64,000 nucleotides of DNA from Elusimicrobia bacterium GWA2_56_46. Lineage in GTDB: Bacteria > Elusimicrobiota > Elusimicrobia > Elusimicrobiales > UBA9959. Within the stretch, counting starts at the first letter, position 1. Every line of letters begins with the position of its first letter. Positions 38,544 to 47,361 of the stretch are shown piece by piece. The translations under genes and the position numbers were made by a program. The notes beneath the pieces are model-generated. The model made no database searches. It saw nothing but the letters and a program-made list of their open reading frames with translations, and had not been told where the DNA came from. The stretch is taken from positions 1 through 64,000 of the forward strand of contig MGTT01000020.1 in NCBI GenBank assembly GCA_001799575.1, read 5' to 3'.

Positions 38544-38700
38544 GAACGATCATCAAGTGCGTAAGCAAAATAAGGGGTGCCGGGGTGAGGCCTTTTTGAC
38601 CCAGCAGGCCGCCGATGGAACGCAAAAAGGCCTCACCCCGGCAGGACCCCGATTTTGCAATCCTGCGGTGCTATTACATAAAACCCATTAGCCCCACACT
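38544..38700 (+). repeat. Structured repeat element, copy B
   Basis: 20-bp perfect stem GCCGGGGTGAGGCCTTTTTG/CAAAAAGGCCTCACCCCGGC (38579-38598/38623-38642); shares CATCAAGYGCGTAAG, GCAGGCCGCCGAYGGAACGC, TCCTGCGGT and CCCATTAGCCC with copy A. Confidence 0.8.
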
Positions 38701-38702
38701 TT

Positions 38703-38757
38703 GGCAAAGGAGCCAGGCACATTTTTCTGCTGAAAAATAAGCCTGGCACCTTTGCCC
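38703..38757. repeat. Inverted hairpin repeat D2
   Basis: GGCAAAGGAGCCAGGCACATTTTTCTGCTGAAAAATAAGCCTGGCACCTTTGCC, reverse complement of D1 with one visible difference. Confidence 0.9.
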
Positions 38758-38773
38758 GGAGATTACCTTATCT

Positions 38774-39094
38774 ATGAAAAAAGATATTAGGGAACTGATG
38801 AAGAAGTATACGCCGTTCCAACGGGCGGTTTGGATGGCTTGCATGGCTATACCAAAAGGGCAGACACGCAGTTACGGCTGGATAGCAAAACGCATCGGCC
38901 GGCCGGGGGCGGCCAGGGCGGTGGGCGCGGCCCTCGGCAAAAACCCTTTTGCCCCCCTCGTGCCCTGCCACCGGGTCATAAGATCCGACGGAACTTTAGG
39001 CGGCTTTTCGGCCCCGGGCGGGCTAAAAGCCAAAATAAAACTCCTGAAAAAAGAACAAGCAATCCGAATTCCGAATCGGAATTCGGAGGGATGA
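38774..39094 (+). CDS. MGMT/ATL-type DNA-binding domain protein
   Basis: YTPFQRAVWMACMAIPKGQTRSYGWIAKRIG...NPFAPLVPCHRVIRSDGTLGGFS (PCHRV retained). Confidence 0.92.
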   Translation: MKKDIRELMKKYTPFQRAVWMACMAIPKGQTRSYGWIAKRIGRPGAARAVGAALGKNPFAPLVPCHRVIRSDGTLGGFSAPGGLKAKIKLLKKEQAIRIPNRNSEG

Positions 39095-39230
39095 GGGATG
39101 AGGGATGAGGGATGAGGGATGAAAGTCAGCAATCAAAATGGTTAATGTATCTGCCTTTAGCCTTTAGCCTTTAGCCTTTAGCCTTTAGCCTTTAGCCTTT
39201 AGCCTTTAGCCTTTAGCCTTTAGCCTTTTC
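39061..39230. repeat. Two adjacent heptamer arrays (GAGGGAT x~5; GCCTTTA x~11)
   Basis: GAGGGATGAGGGATGAGGGATGAGGGAT (39086-39121) and GCCTTTA tandem run (39153-39229). Confidence 0.95.
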
Positions 39231-40419
39231 CCGCCAGTTCGCCCATGCTGAACATCGGCATGAACATGGCTATGACTATGGCCCCGATCACGACCCCCAT
39301 GACCACCATGATCAGCGGCTCTATCATTGAGGTCAGACCCTTAACCGCGGTATCCACTTCCTGGTCGTAAAAATCGGCGATCTTATTGAGCATATTGTCC
39401 AGGCCGCCGGTCTCTTCGCCCACGCTGATCATCTGTATAACCATGGGAGGAAAAATATCCGCTTTCTTGAGCGGGTCGGAGATCCGGCCGCCCTCCTTGA
39501 TGGAATCGCGGCTCTTATAGATGGCCCGCTCTATGATCTTGTTGCCGGAAGTCTTGGCCACGGTTTCCAGCCCCTGCAGGATGGGAACGCCGGACTTTAT
39601 CAGCGTGCCAAGCGTGCGCGTAAACTTAGCTATCGCCACCTTTTTCAGCAGAATACCGAACACGGGAAGCTTGAGCGAAATATCATCAAGCTTTTCCTGG
39701 CCCTTTTCGGTCTTGATATATTTCTTCACTCCCCAGACGCCGCCGCCGACGGCCGCCAGGATATAGACGATATTACCGCGGATCGTATCGGACAGGAGTA
39801 TGATCATCCTGGTCGGGAACGGAAGTTCCGCCCCGAAGCCGCTGAAAATGTCTTTAAAAACCGGAATGATGAAAACTATAAGGAAAACGGTTATCAGGAA
39901 CGCGACGCCGCCGACCACGGTCGGGTACATCAGCGCGCTTTTCACTTTGGCTTTCAGGGCCTCGGAAGCTTCAAGAAAACCGGACAGGCGCTCCAGAATA
40001 GTGTCCAGGATGCCGCCGACTTCTCCGGCCTTGATCATGGAAACGTAAAGTTCGGTGAAAGCCTGGGGATGCTTCCTCATGGCGTCGGCGATGGAAAGGC
40101 CGGATTCTATGTCCGTGCGCAGTCCGGACACAACGGTTTTGAAAGCGGGATTCTCGGCCTGGGCTTCCAGGATGTTAAGCCCCTGGACTATAGGTATTCC
40201 CGCCGACACCAGGGTGGAGAGCTGCCGGGAGAAAACAACCACATCCTTGGTGTCGACTTTGGGCTTGAAAAACGGGGATTTTTTGGCTTTCTGCCGTATT
40301 TCAACAACCGTCAGCCGCTGCTCGCGCAGACGCGCGATAGCGGCTTTCTGGTCGGCCGCCTCCACCAGGCCCTCCAGCAGTTTTCCGCTCGCCTCTTTTG
40401 CTTTATATGCGAATTGCAT
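39220..40419 (-). CDS. pilC: Type IV pilus/type II secretion inner-membrane protein PilC/GspF
   Basis: VVVFSRQLSTLVSAGIPIVQGLNILE, GVPILQGLETVAKTSGN, MIQMISVGEETGGLDNMLNKIADFYDQEVD. Confidence 0.94.
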   Translation of the reverse strand: MQFAYKAKEASGKLLEGLVEAADQKAAIARLREQRLTVVEIRQKAKKSPFFKPKVDTKDVVVFSRQLSTLVSAGIPIVQGLNILEAQAENPAFKTVVSGLRTDIESGLSIADAMRKHPQAFTELYVSMIKAGEVGGILDTILERLSGFLEASEALKAKVKSALMYPTVVGGVAFLITVFLIVFIIPVFKDIFSGFGAELPFPTRMIILLSDTIRGNIVYILAAVGGGVWGVKKYIKTEKGQEKLDDISLKLPVFGILLKKVAIAKFTRTLGTLIKSGVPILQGLETVAKTSGNKIIERAIYKSRDSIKEGGRISDPLKKADIFPPMVIQMISVGEETGGLDNMLNKIADFYDQEVDTAVKGLTSMIEPLIMVVMGVVIGAIVIAMFMPMFSMGELAGKG

Positions 40420-40420
40420 A

Positions 40421-41524
40421 TCAACTTGTAACCGAAAGCGTCTTCTGAAGCAGTTTCTTTAGGTCTTCCGGATCCGAGGAACGGGTCACGGCCTCCTGAT
40501 AACTTATCTTCTGCCTCTTGTAAAGATCCACCAGCGCCTGGTTCATCGTCACCATGCCGTACTTGCCGCCGGTCTGAATGACGGTGTTGATCTGCTCCAC
40601 TTTCTGCTCGCGTATAAGGTTTTTTACGGCCGCGGTGGCCAGCATTACCTCGCAGGCGAGCACCCGGCCGGTGCCGGAGGCCGCGCTGAGAAGCTGCTGG
40701 GCGAAAACGGCCTGCAGCACGAAAGAAAGCTGCACGCGGATCTGCTCCTGCTGGTGCGGCGGGAACACGTCTATGATGCGGTTGATGGTCTGCGCCGCGT
40801 CCGAAGTATGAAGGGTCGCGAAAACCAGGTGGCCCGTTTCCGCTATATTCAGGGCCGCGCCGATGGTCTCAAGATCTCGCATTTCGCCCACCAGAATGAC
40901 ATTGGGATCCTGCCGGAGCACGTGCCTCAGAGCGGCGCCGAAGGTCTCGGTATCGGAGCCGACTTCGCGCTGATTGACGATGCTCTTCTTGTGCGTATGC
41001 ACGTACTCTATAGGATCCTCTATGGTGATAATGTGATAATTACGGTTCTCGTTGAGGTAATCTATCATGGAAGCCAAAGTCGTGGATTTACCCGAGCCGG
41101 TGGGGCCGGTAATGAGGATGAGTCCCTTGGTCAGTTTCATCAGCTCGTAGACGACCGGCGGAAGATTCAGCTCTTCAAAAGTCTTGTATTTGCCGGGGAT
41201 GGAACGGATGGCAGCGCCCACCACGCCGCGCTGGCGGTAAGCGTTCATCCTGAGACGGCCCATCCCTTTGATGCCGAAAGCGAAGTCAAGCTCGTTGGTG
41301 GCCTCGAAGCGCTGGCGCTGGGCATCCGTCATCAGCGAAAAAACCAGGGTCTGGCACATATCCGGAGTGAGCTTCTCAAAGGGCGTGGGCACCAGATCAC
41401 CGTCCACGCGCAGCATGGGAGGCGCGCCGGCGGTGAGATGGATGTCCGAGGCGTTTTTCTCGTGCATCATGATGAAAAGCTCGCTCATTGTTACCATAAA
41501 ATCTCCTAAACAACCAGTGGCCAC
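40421..41524 (-). CDS. pilT: Twitching motility ATPase PilT
   Basis: KNASDIHLTAGAPPMLRVDGDL, LITGPTGSGKSTTLASMIDYLN, AETGHLVFATLHTSDAAQTINRIID. Confidence 0.96.
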   Translation of the reverse strand: MATGCLGDFMVTMSELFIMMHEKNASDIHLTAGAPPMLRVDGDLVPTPFEKLTPDMCQTLVFSLMTDAQRQRFEATNELDFAFGIKGMGRLRMNAYRQRGVVGAAIRSIPGKYKTFEELNLPPVVYELMKLTKGLILITGPTGSGKSTTLASMIDYLNENRNYHIITIEDPIEYVHTHKKSIVNQREVGSDTETFGAALRHVLRQDPNVILVGEMRDLETIGAALNIAETGHLVFATLHTSDAAQTINRIIDVFPPHQQEQIRVQLSFVLQAVFAQQLLSAASGTGRVLACEVMLATAAVKNLIREQKVEQINTVIQTGGKYGMVTMNQALVDLYKRQKISYQEAVTRSSDPEDLKKLLQKTLSVTS

Positions 41525-41548
41525 TGAAAAAGTTGCAAAGCAACTTTT

Positions 41549-43321
41549 TTAATCCACGTCCGACGCCGTTACCCTTATGACCTCTTCGACGGTGGTCATA
41601 CCCGCGAAAAGTTTTCTGATGGCGGATTCCCTTAAAGTGATCATTCCGTTCTTGCGCGCGGCATCCTTGATCTTTGAAACATGCGCTTTCTCTATGATGA
41701 GGCCGCGGAGAACGTCATTGACCTCAAGGATCTCGTGTATGCCCGCGCGGCCCTTGTAGCCGGTCTGCGCGCAGGCATCGCAGCCCTTGCCTCTCGACAG
41801 GACTAGTTTACCATTTTTAAGATTATTTTCAATAAAGGGTTTGGACACTCCCAGGCCCAGCATAAGCTCCGGCTTCACCTCGTAAGTTTCCTTGCAGTTC
41901 TTGCAGATCGAGCGAACCAGGCGCTGAGCCACCACCATCAGAAGCGTGGAGGACGTCAGGAATGGCTCGACGCCCATCATGCCTATGCGGGTTATGGCTC
42001 CCGGAGCGTCGTTGGTATGCAGCGTGGAGAAGACCAGGTGGCCGGTCATGGCCGCGTTGATGGCGGTGGCCATGGTCTCGAAGTCGCGGATCTCTCCCAC
42101 CATGATGATGTCCGGATCCTGGCGCAGGAAAGACCTCAGGCCCGAGGCGAATGTCAGTCCGACGTCGGCGTTGACGCCGACCTGGTTGATCCCCTCAAGC
42201 TGGTATTCTATCGGATCCTCGATAGTGACGATGTTGATGTCGGGCTCGTTCATGGTGGCCAAAGCCGAATAAAGCGTGGTGGACTTTCCGGAACCGGTGG
42301 GGCCGGTCACAAGAACGATGCCGTGCGGCGCCTTCAGGGCTTTGGAGAACATAGCCAGGTTTTCCGGCTCAAAACCCAGGTCGTCGAGTTTGAGCTTCAG
42401 CCCGGACGAATCCAGAATACGCATTACGATCTTCTCGCCGGGGCCGCACGGCAGGATGGAGATGCGCAGGTCTATCTCGTGTTCGTCGATCTTAAGTTTG
42501 GCGCGGCCGTCCTGGGGCGTGCGCCGCTCGGAAATATCCAGAGACGACATGATCTTGATGCGGCTGACTATCGCGTTGTGGAATTTTTTCGGAGGCGAAG
42601 GCTGGAGATGAAGCACACCGTCTATGCGGAACCGCACCTTGGTGTCCTTATAAGTGGGCTCGATGTGGATATCGGAAGCGTGCGCGCGGATGGCGGAGGA
42701 GATGATAAGATTCACCATCTGGATGATCGGGGCGGCCTCCCCTTTCTGCTCCAGCGAGATAAGATCGTCCCCGGCGGCGTTGGGGTCTTCCTCTTTTACC
42801 AGCGATACGTCGGTGGTTCCGCCGGTGGTCAGCCTGAGGATATCATCCAGGGCCTGCTTGGAGGATTTGGCGCCGTAATATTTATCCAGCGCGGCCGCTA
42901 TATCGACCTCGGAACCGAAAACCGCTTTCACTTCATACCCGGTCATCATCTTCAGATCGTCCAGGACCACGATATTAAGCGGATCCTCCATGGCGACCTT
43001 AAGTTTGTTCTCCGTTCTCTCCACGGCTATAAGATTATAGCGGCGGGCGATATTTTCCGGGATGACTTTCACGACCTCCGCATTCAGCTCTTTCGCCGCC
43101 AGATCCACGAATTCGATGCCGAACTGTTTGCTCAAAAATTCCAGAAGCGCCCGCTCCTGTATGAACTTTTTGTGCAGGAGAACCTGGCCGAGTTTTCCGC
43201 CCCCGGAACGCTGCAGTTCCAGGGCCTCATTGAGCTGCTGGGACGTGATGAGGCCGGAGGAGACTAGCATCTCCCCGATCCTTTTTGAAATATTTATCGA
43301 GAGTCCTTTTTCTCCGGACAT
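41549..43321 (-). CDS. pilB: Type IV pilus assembly ATPase PilB (GspE family)
   Basis: LVTGPTGSGKSTTLYSALATMN, AAMTGHLVFSTLHTNDAPGAITRI, CKNCKETYEV...CDACAQTGYKGRAGIHEIL. Confidence 0.95.
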   Translation of the reverse strand: MSGEKGLSINISKRIGEMLVSSGLITSQQLNEALELQRSGGGKLGQVLLHKKFIQERALLEFLSKQFGIEFVDLAAKELNAEVVKVIPENIARRYNLIAVERTENKLKVAMEDPLNIVVLDDLKMMTGYEVKAVFGSEVDIAAALDKYYGAKSSKQALDDILRLTTGGTTDVSLVKEEDPNAAGDDLISLEQKGEAAPIIQMVNLIISSAIRAHASDIHIEPTYKDTKVRFRIDGVLHLQPSPPKKFHNAIVSRIKIMSSLDISERRTPQDGRAKLKIDEHEIDLRISILPCGPGEKIVMRILDSSGLKLKLDDLGFEPENLAMFSKALKAPHGIVLVTGPTGSGKSTTLYSALATMNEPDINIVTIEDPIEYQLEGINQVGVNADVGLTFASGLRSFLRQDPDIIMVGEIRDFETMATAINAAMTGHLVFSTLHTNDAPGAITRIGMMGVEPFLTSSTLLMVVAQRLVRSICKNCKETYEVKPELMLGLGVSKPFIENNLKNGKLVLSRGKGCDACAQTGYKGRAGIHEILEVNDVLRGLIIEKAHVSKIKDAARKNGMITLRESAIRKLFAGMTTVEEVIRVTASDVD

Positions 43322-43402
43322 AAATTAAAGGGAATAGGTGCCAGGGTAGACAGAAGCTCCATGGAAGCCCGGCCGCCGGACTGATGAGAACCCGGCTTCC
43401 GG

Positions 43403-44944
43403 TCAGCTTTTGAATTTGCTGACCTGCTCCTGGAGCTTGTCCGCCTGGCCGGTCAGGGTGACGGCGGTATTGGCTATCTGCATCACCGCCGCCGTCTGTT
43501 CTTCCGCGCCGGCCGTAACCTCTTGCGCGGAGGCCGCGGTTTCTTCGGCCACGGCCGCAATCTGCTCCACTTGTCTGCTGATCCCTCTGACGGAGTCGGC
43601 CATTTCGCCGTAGCCGGCCTGCATCTTGGCGACCAGTTCCAGGACGGCTTTCGTCTCTTCTATGGATTTAGCCGACGCGGCAACCACGCCGGTCGTGTCG
43701 CCCTGTATTTCTTTGATAATGCCGGCTATTTTTTCAGCCGACTGGCTGGAAGACTCGGCCAGTTTGCGCACTTCGTCCGCGACCACGGCGAAGCCGCGGC
43801 CGGCCTCGCCGGCGCGCGCGGCCTCGATGGCGGCGTTGAGCGCCAGGAGGTTGGTCTGGTCGGAGATCTTGGTTATCAGCCCCACGATCTCGGAGATCTC
43901 CTGGGAGCGCTGGCTGAGAGTGTTGATGGAGCTGCCCGTCTCCTCGATGGTCTTTTGCACTCCCTGGAAACCGGTGTTCACCCGCTCTATATCGGCGCTT
44001 CCGGCCTCCACGGATTTATTCGCGCTTTGCACCAGAATGGTGATCTCCTGGGTGCTTTTGGCCACCTGGCTCGTGGCGGCCGCTATCTGCTGGACGGAGT
44101 GTTGTATTTGCGTCATGCTCTGGGACGCCTGGGTGGTTGTTTTAGCCACCGAACCGACCGACGCCCTGGTACTGCCGGCCAGCGACGTGACTCCGGAGAT
44201 CAGGGTTTTCAGGTTGGACGACATGGCGTTGAAAGTCAGGCCGAGCTGGCCTATCTCATCGTCGCTTTTTATCGCCATAGCCTCGTGGGTGAGATCGCCC
44301 TCGGCAATCTGCTTAAGCGCGGCCATGACGTTGCCCAGGGGCACGGTGATGGATTTTTTTACGCTGCGGTAATATGCCGCGCCGCCGAGGAGCAGCGCGA
44401 GTATTCCGACCAGCGCGGAGACGACGATAGTTTTCAGAACGGCTTCCGAGATCGCATCCGTTTTGAAAGCTATCACCAGGGAACCGACCTTGTTTTCGGA
44501 TACCATGACGGGGGTGGCGGCCATAAATACATTTTTGTTCTTTTCATCGCGCATCACCACAAACTTGTCCGCTTCTATCAACTTGGCGGCGACTCCTGTT
44601 TGGGAAAGATCTTTTTCTTTCATGTCATTGTCGCTGGAGGCCACGCATTTGCGCTCATTGTTGAGGAGGCAGGCGAACTTGATATCGCGATCGGAATTTT
44701 TGAGTTCTGCCAGGAACGAGGCAAGTTTATCCCATTCCCCCACCAGCATTGGATCGGCCGACGCGTGAGCGACGCTTGTGGCCATAGCTTTCGCCTTGTT
44801 TTGCTGGCTGGCTACCAACTGGCTCCGGCTGACCAGAATGCTTGCCGTCGCTATAGCGAAGATGACCAGTACGGTCGCCACAGCGAAGTAAAAAACTATT
44901 TTCCGGTTTATTCCGCCACTTGATGCGATGCCTTGTTCGGCCAT
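43403..44944 (-). CDS. Methyl-accepting chemotaxis protein
   Basis: HAMP segment, then [40 protein letters not shown]. Confidence 0.95.
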   Translation of the reverse strand: MAEQGIASSGGINRKIVFYFAVATVLVIFAIATASILVSRSQLVASQQNKAKAMATSVAHASADPMLVGEWDKLASFLAELKNSDRDIKFACLLNNERKCVASSDNDMKEKDLSQTGVAAKLIEADKFVVMRDEKNKNVFMAATPVMVSENKVGSLVIAFKTDAISEAVLKTIVVSALVGILALLLGGAAYYRSVKKSITVPLGNVMAALKQIAEGDLTHEAMAIKSDDEIGQLGLTFNAMSSNLKTLISGVTSLAGSTRASVGSVAKTTTQASQSMTQIQHSVQQIAAATSQVAKSTQEITILVQSANKSVEAGSADIERVNTGFQGVQKTIEETGSSINTLSQRSQEISEIVGLITKISDQTNLLALNAAIEAARAGEAGRGFAVVADEVRKLAESSSQSAEKIAGIIKEIQGDTTGVVAASAKSIEETKAVLELVAKMQAGYGEMADSVRGISRQVEQIAAVAEETAASAQEVTAGAEEQTAAVMQIANTAVTLTGQADKLQEQVSKFKS

Positions 44945-45047
44945 ATTTATCCTCTCTCCTCTTAAACAATCGCGCACGGAACCGCGGCACCGGACAACAT
45001 CCGGCGCCGCGTGATCCTTACGCCACCCTTACGCTGCCGCCCGCTTT

Positions 45048-46214
45048 CTACTTCTTAAGGTCGCCCCAGTTCCTGATTTCCAGAAAGTTCCCGTTTTTAT
45101 AGTGCGTGAGATAGACATTGTCGCTGCCTTCGTGATCCTGCGCCCCGTAGCTGAACAGAAGCCCAGTGCCCAACTGGCGTTCTTTTATGGTCTCGATGGC
45201 GGCAATATATCCCGCCCGCGTCAGGTCTTTGCCGGCGCGCTTAAGACCCTCCAGCGCTATTTTTCCGTTGACGTAGCCTTCCAGACTGCCGAAAGAGAGG
45301 GGCGACTTGGGGAAATATTTTACCATCGCCGCGCGATATTCCGACACCACGGACAGCGTCTTCTCGGCGTAGGGCGGCATGACCTGGCTTACTATCAGGC
45401 CGTTCGTATTGCCGTTGAGCTCTTTGGCCAGTTCCTCCGGCCCCACGAACGAAACCGTATAAAACAGCGTTTTAGCCAGGCCCTGGGCTTTGGCGTCCTT
45501 AACGAATTTGGCCAGAGGCGAATATGTTCCCGCCATAACCACCACCTCAGGCGCGGCGGCCTTTACCTTTTCCAGCCCTTCCTCTGTTTTGACGGTATTC
45601 CTTTCGTAGCTGCCCAGCGCTACAGGCGCCAGGCCGTGTTTTTTGAGGGCGGCCTCGGCGCCTTTCTTGACCGCCTCGCCGAACCCGTCGTACTGGTAGA
45701 AGATCGCGACTTTTTTAACGCCCAGGTTTTTGACCACAGCGTCGATGAAAGCTTCGGTCTCCTTTGCGTAGGAAGCCCGCACATTGATTATGTAGGGGTT
45801 GAACGGCGTTCTGAGCGCGTCAGCTCCGGTGAAAAAGCCGGTCGCCGGCACTTTAGCCCCGATCCACACCGGCATGGCCTTGACCGCCGTCGGCGTTCCC
45901 ACGTAATTGGCGAGCATGAATACTTTGTTCTCGTTGATCAATTTCTGGGTGTTGATGACGCAGTTCACCGGCTCGTAGCCATCGTTTAAGGCGATGAGCT
46001 TTATCTTGCGCCCGTTCACGCCGCCCTTTTCGTTGGCCGAATTGATCAGGGCGGTGAACCCGCGGTTCACTTCCTGGCCCAGGAACGCGGCCGGGCCTTC
46101 CAGCGCCAGGGAAGAGCCTATCGTTATTTCAGTATCGGTGACGCCGGGCTCGGCCGCGTGCAGCGCAACCGGCAGCAGACTTACGGCAAGAACTAGTCCA
46201 CAGAGTTTCTTCAT
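45048..46214 (-). CDS. ABC-type branched-chain amino acid substrate-binding protein (LivK-like)
   Basis: Signal peptide, then TDTEITIGSSLALEGPAAFLGQEVNRGFTALINSANEKGGVNGRKIKLIALNDGYEP. Confidence 0.92.
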   Translation of the reverse strand: MKKLCGLVLAVSLLPVALHAAEPGVTDTEITIGSSLALEGPAAFLGQEVNRGFTALINSANEKGGVNGRKIKLIALNDGYEPVNCVINTQKLINENKVFMLANYVGTPTAVKAMPVWIGAKVPATGFFTGADALRTPFNPYIINVRASYAKETEAFIDAVVKNLGVKKVAIFYQYDGFGEAVKKGAEAALKKHGLAPVALGSYERNTVKTEEGLEKVKAAAPEVVVMAGTYSPLAKFVKDAKAQGLAKTLFYTVSFVGPEELAKELNGNTNGLIVSQVMPPYAEKTLSVVSEYRAAMVKYFPKSPLSFGSLEGYVNGKIALEGLKRAGKDLTRAGYIAAIETIKERQLGTGLLFSYGAQDHEGSDNVYLTHYKNGNFLEIRNWGDLKK

Positions 46215-46307
46215 TGAGTGTTTCCCTCCGGAGCAATGATTATGTTTCCCGAAAACCGCGCGAAACCGCCGCGGGCGCGCAGCCGAACGCGCCGTAAGCT
46301 CCCTGGC

Positions 46308-47177
46308 TCAATAAGGCACGCCGGTTTTCTCCAGCGTCTTTTTAAGCATATCGAAGTCGCTCTCTTTCGCGGGGACGAAGCCCTCTACTTTGCCCGGCAA
46401 TTGGGCCGAGAGCAGCATAGCCTTGGGAAGGTTCAAGAAAGCTTTCCTCACTTTTTCGGCCGTCTCCGGCTTTACGCCCGCTCCCGCCGAGAGCACCCAG
46501 GCCGGATATTTAGGCGTTTCCGCCAGCACGCGAAGCTGTTTGACGTCCACCTGATCTTTCATCACCTCCAGCATACCGTTCCTGACGGTGCCGAAGTCGG
46601 CCAGTTTGTTCAGCACGGAACCGACTACTTTCTCCTGCTTATTGCCGGGCGATTCCGTAAGCTGGCAGTCTTTCCACATGTCTATACCGTTGTCCATGGC
46701 GTAGGCCTGCTGGAAGATGAAGCCCGCGGCCGAGGTCTTTCCGGTTATCCACCCCTTCTTGCCTTTTATGTCGGCGAGACTCTTTATTTTGTCGTTGTCC
46801 GCGCGGATCACAAAAAGGCCGTAGAAATCGTTGCTGCCTTTGGCGGTCATGGCTATGGCGAACGCTTTGTGGCCGGCCTCGCGGTCTTTCGGCTTATAGG
46901 CCGATTGGACATAAATCACCGGATTGGAATAGGCGAAATCCACCGCTCCGTCCTGGCACATTTTGGTGAACTCGTCGAAATCCTTGGCGTACTTCTGGAC
47001 GAATTTCAGACCGGTGGATTTTTCCAGTTGTTTCAGGAGCGGCTGCCACATGGCCGCCATCTTCTCCACCGACACCTGGGGCAGCATGGCGAAAGTGACC
47101 TCCTGCGCCGAAAGACGGCCCGCACAGAGCGACTGATTTGCCGCCAATGCCAACGCTAACGCTATTATTTTTTTCAT
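46308..47177 (-). CDS. PhnD-like phosphate/phosphonate substrate-binding protein
   Basis: VTFAMLPQVSVEKMAAMWQPLLKQLEKSTGLKFVQKYAKDFDEFTKMCQDGAVDFAYSNPVIYVQ. Confidence 0.88.
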   Translation of the reverse strand: MKKIIALALALAANQSLCAGRLSAQEVTFAMLPQVSVEKMAAMWQPLLKQLEKSTGLKFVQKYAKDFDEFTKMCQDGAVDFAYSNPVIYVQSAYKPKDREAGHKAFAIAMTAKGSNDFYGLFVIRADNDKIKSLADIKGKKGWITGKTSAAGFIFQQAYAMDNGIDMWKDCQLTESPGNKQEKVVGSVLNKLADFGTVRNGMLEVMKDQVDVKQLRVLAETPKYPAWVLSAGAGVKPETAEKVRKAFLNLPKAMLLSAQLPGKVEGFVPAKESDFDMLKKTLEKTGVPY

Positions 47178-47361
47178 TTACTCAACCTCCCTTATAGATT
47201 ACCCACCGCCGGCCCGCACGCTTATATCCGCGCAACGACCCGGCTACCGCACCGATCCTGGGAACGTGTAGAACGCTTCCCCCGTACATATATATATTAT
47301 TATGTAACAATTACGCCGGGAAATCAATTCATAATTTTCCCGGCCCCCTATACCCTGGTGT

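Noticed and set aside
39153-39229. CRISPR-like tandem repeat
   Set aside because: 7-nt units with no spacers and no cas genes; it is a simple heptamer array.
41515-41545. AAAAAGTTGC/GCAACTTTTTT hairpin between pilB and pilT plus a CCAGTGGCCACTG palindrome
   Set aside because: Probably an ordinary intercistronic terminator or attenuator; the palindrome is too short to count confidently as a heptamer array.
42017-44923. Long plus-strand ORFs 42017..43267 and 43523..44923
   Set aside because: Antisense to pilB and the MCP; typical high-GC shadow ORFs with no recognisable motifs.
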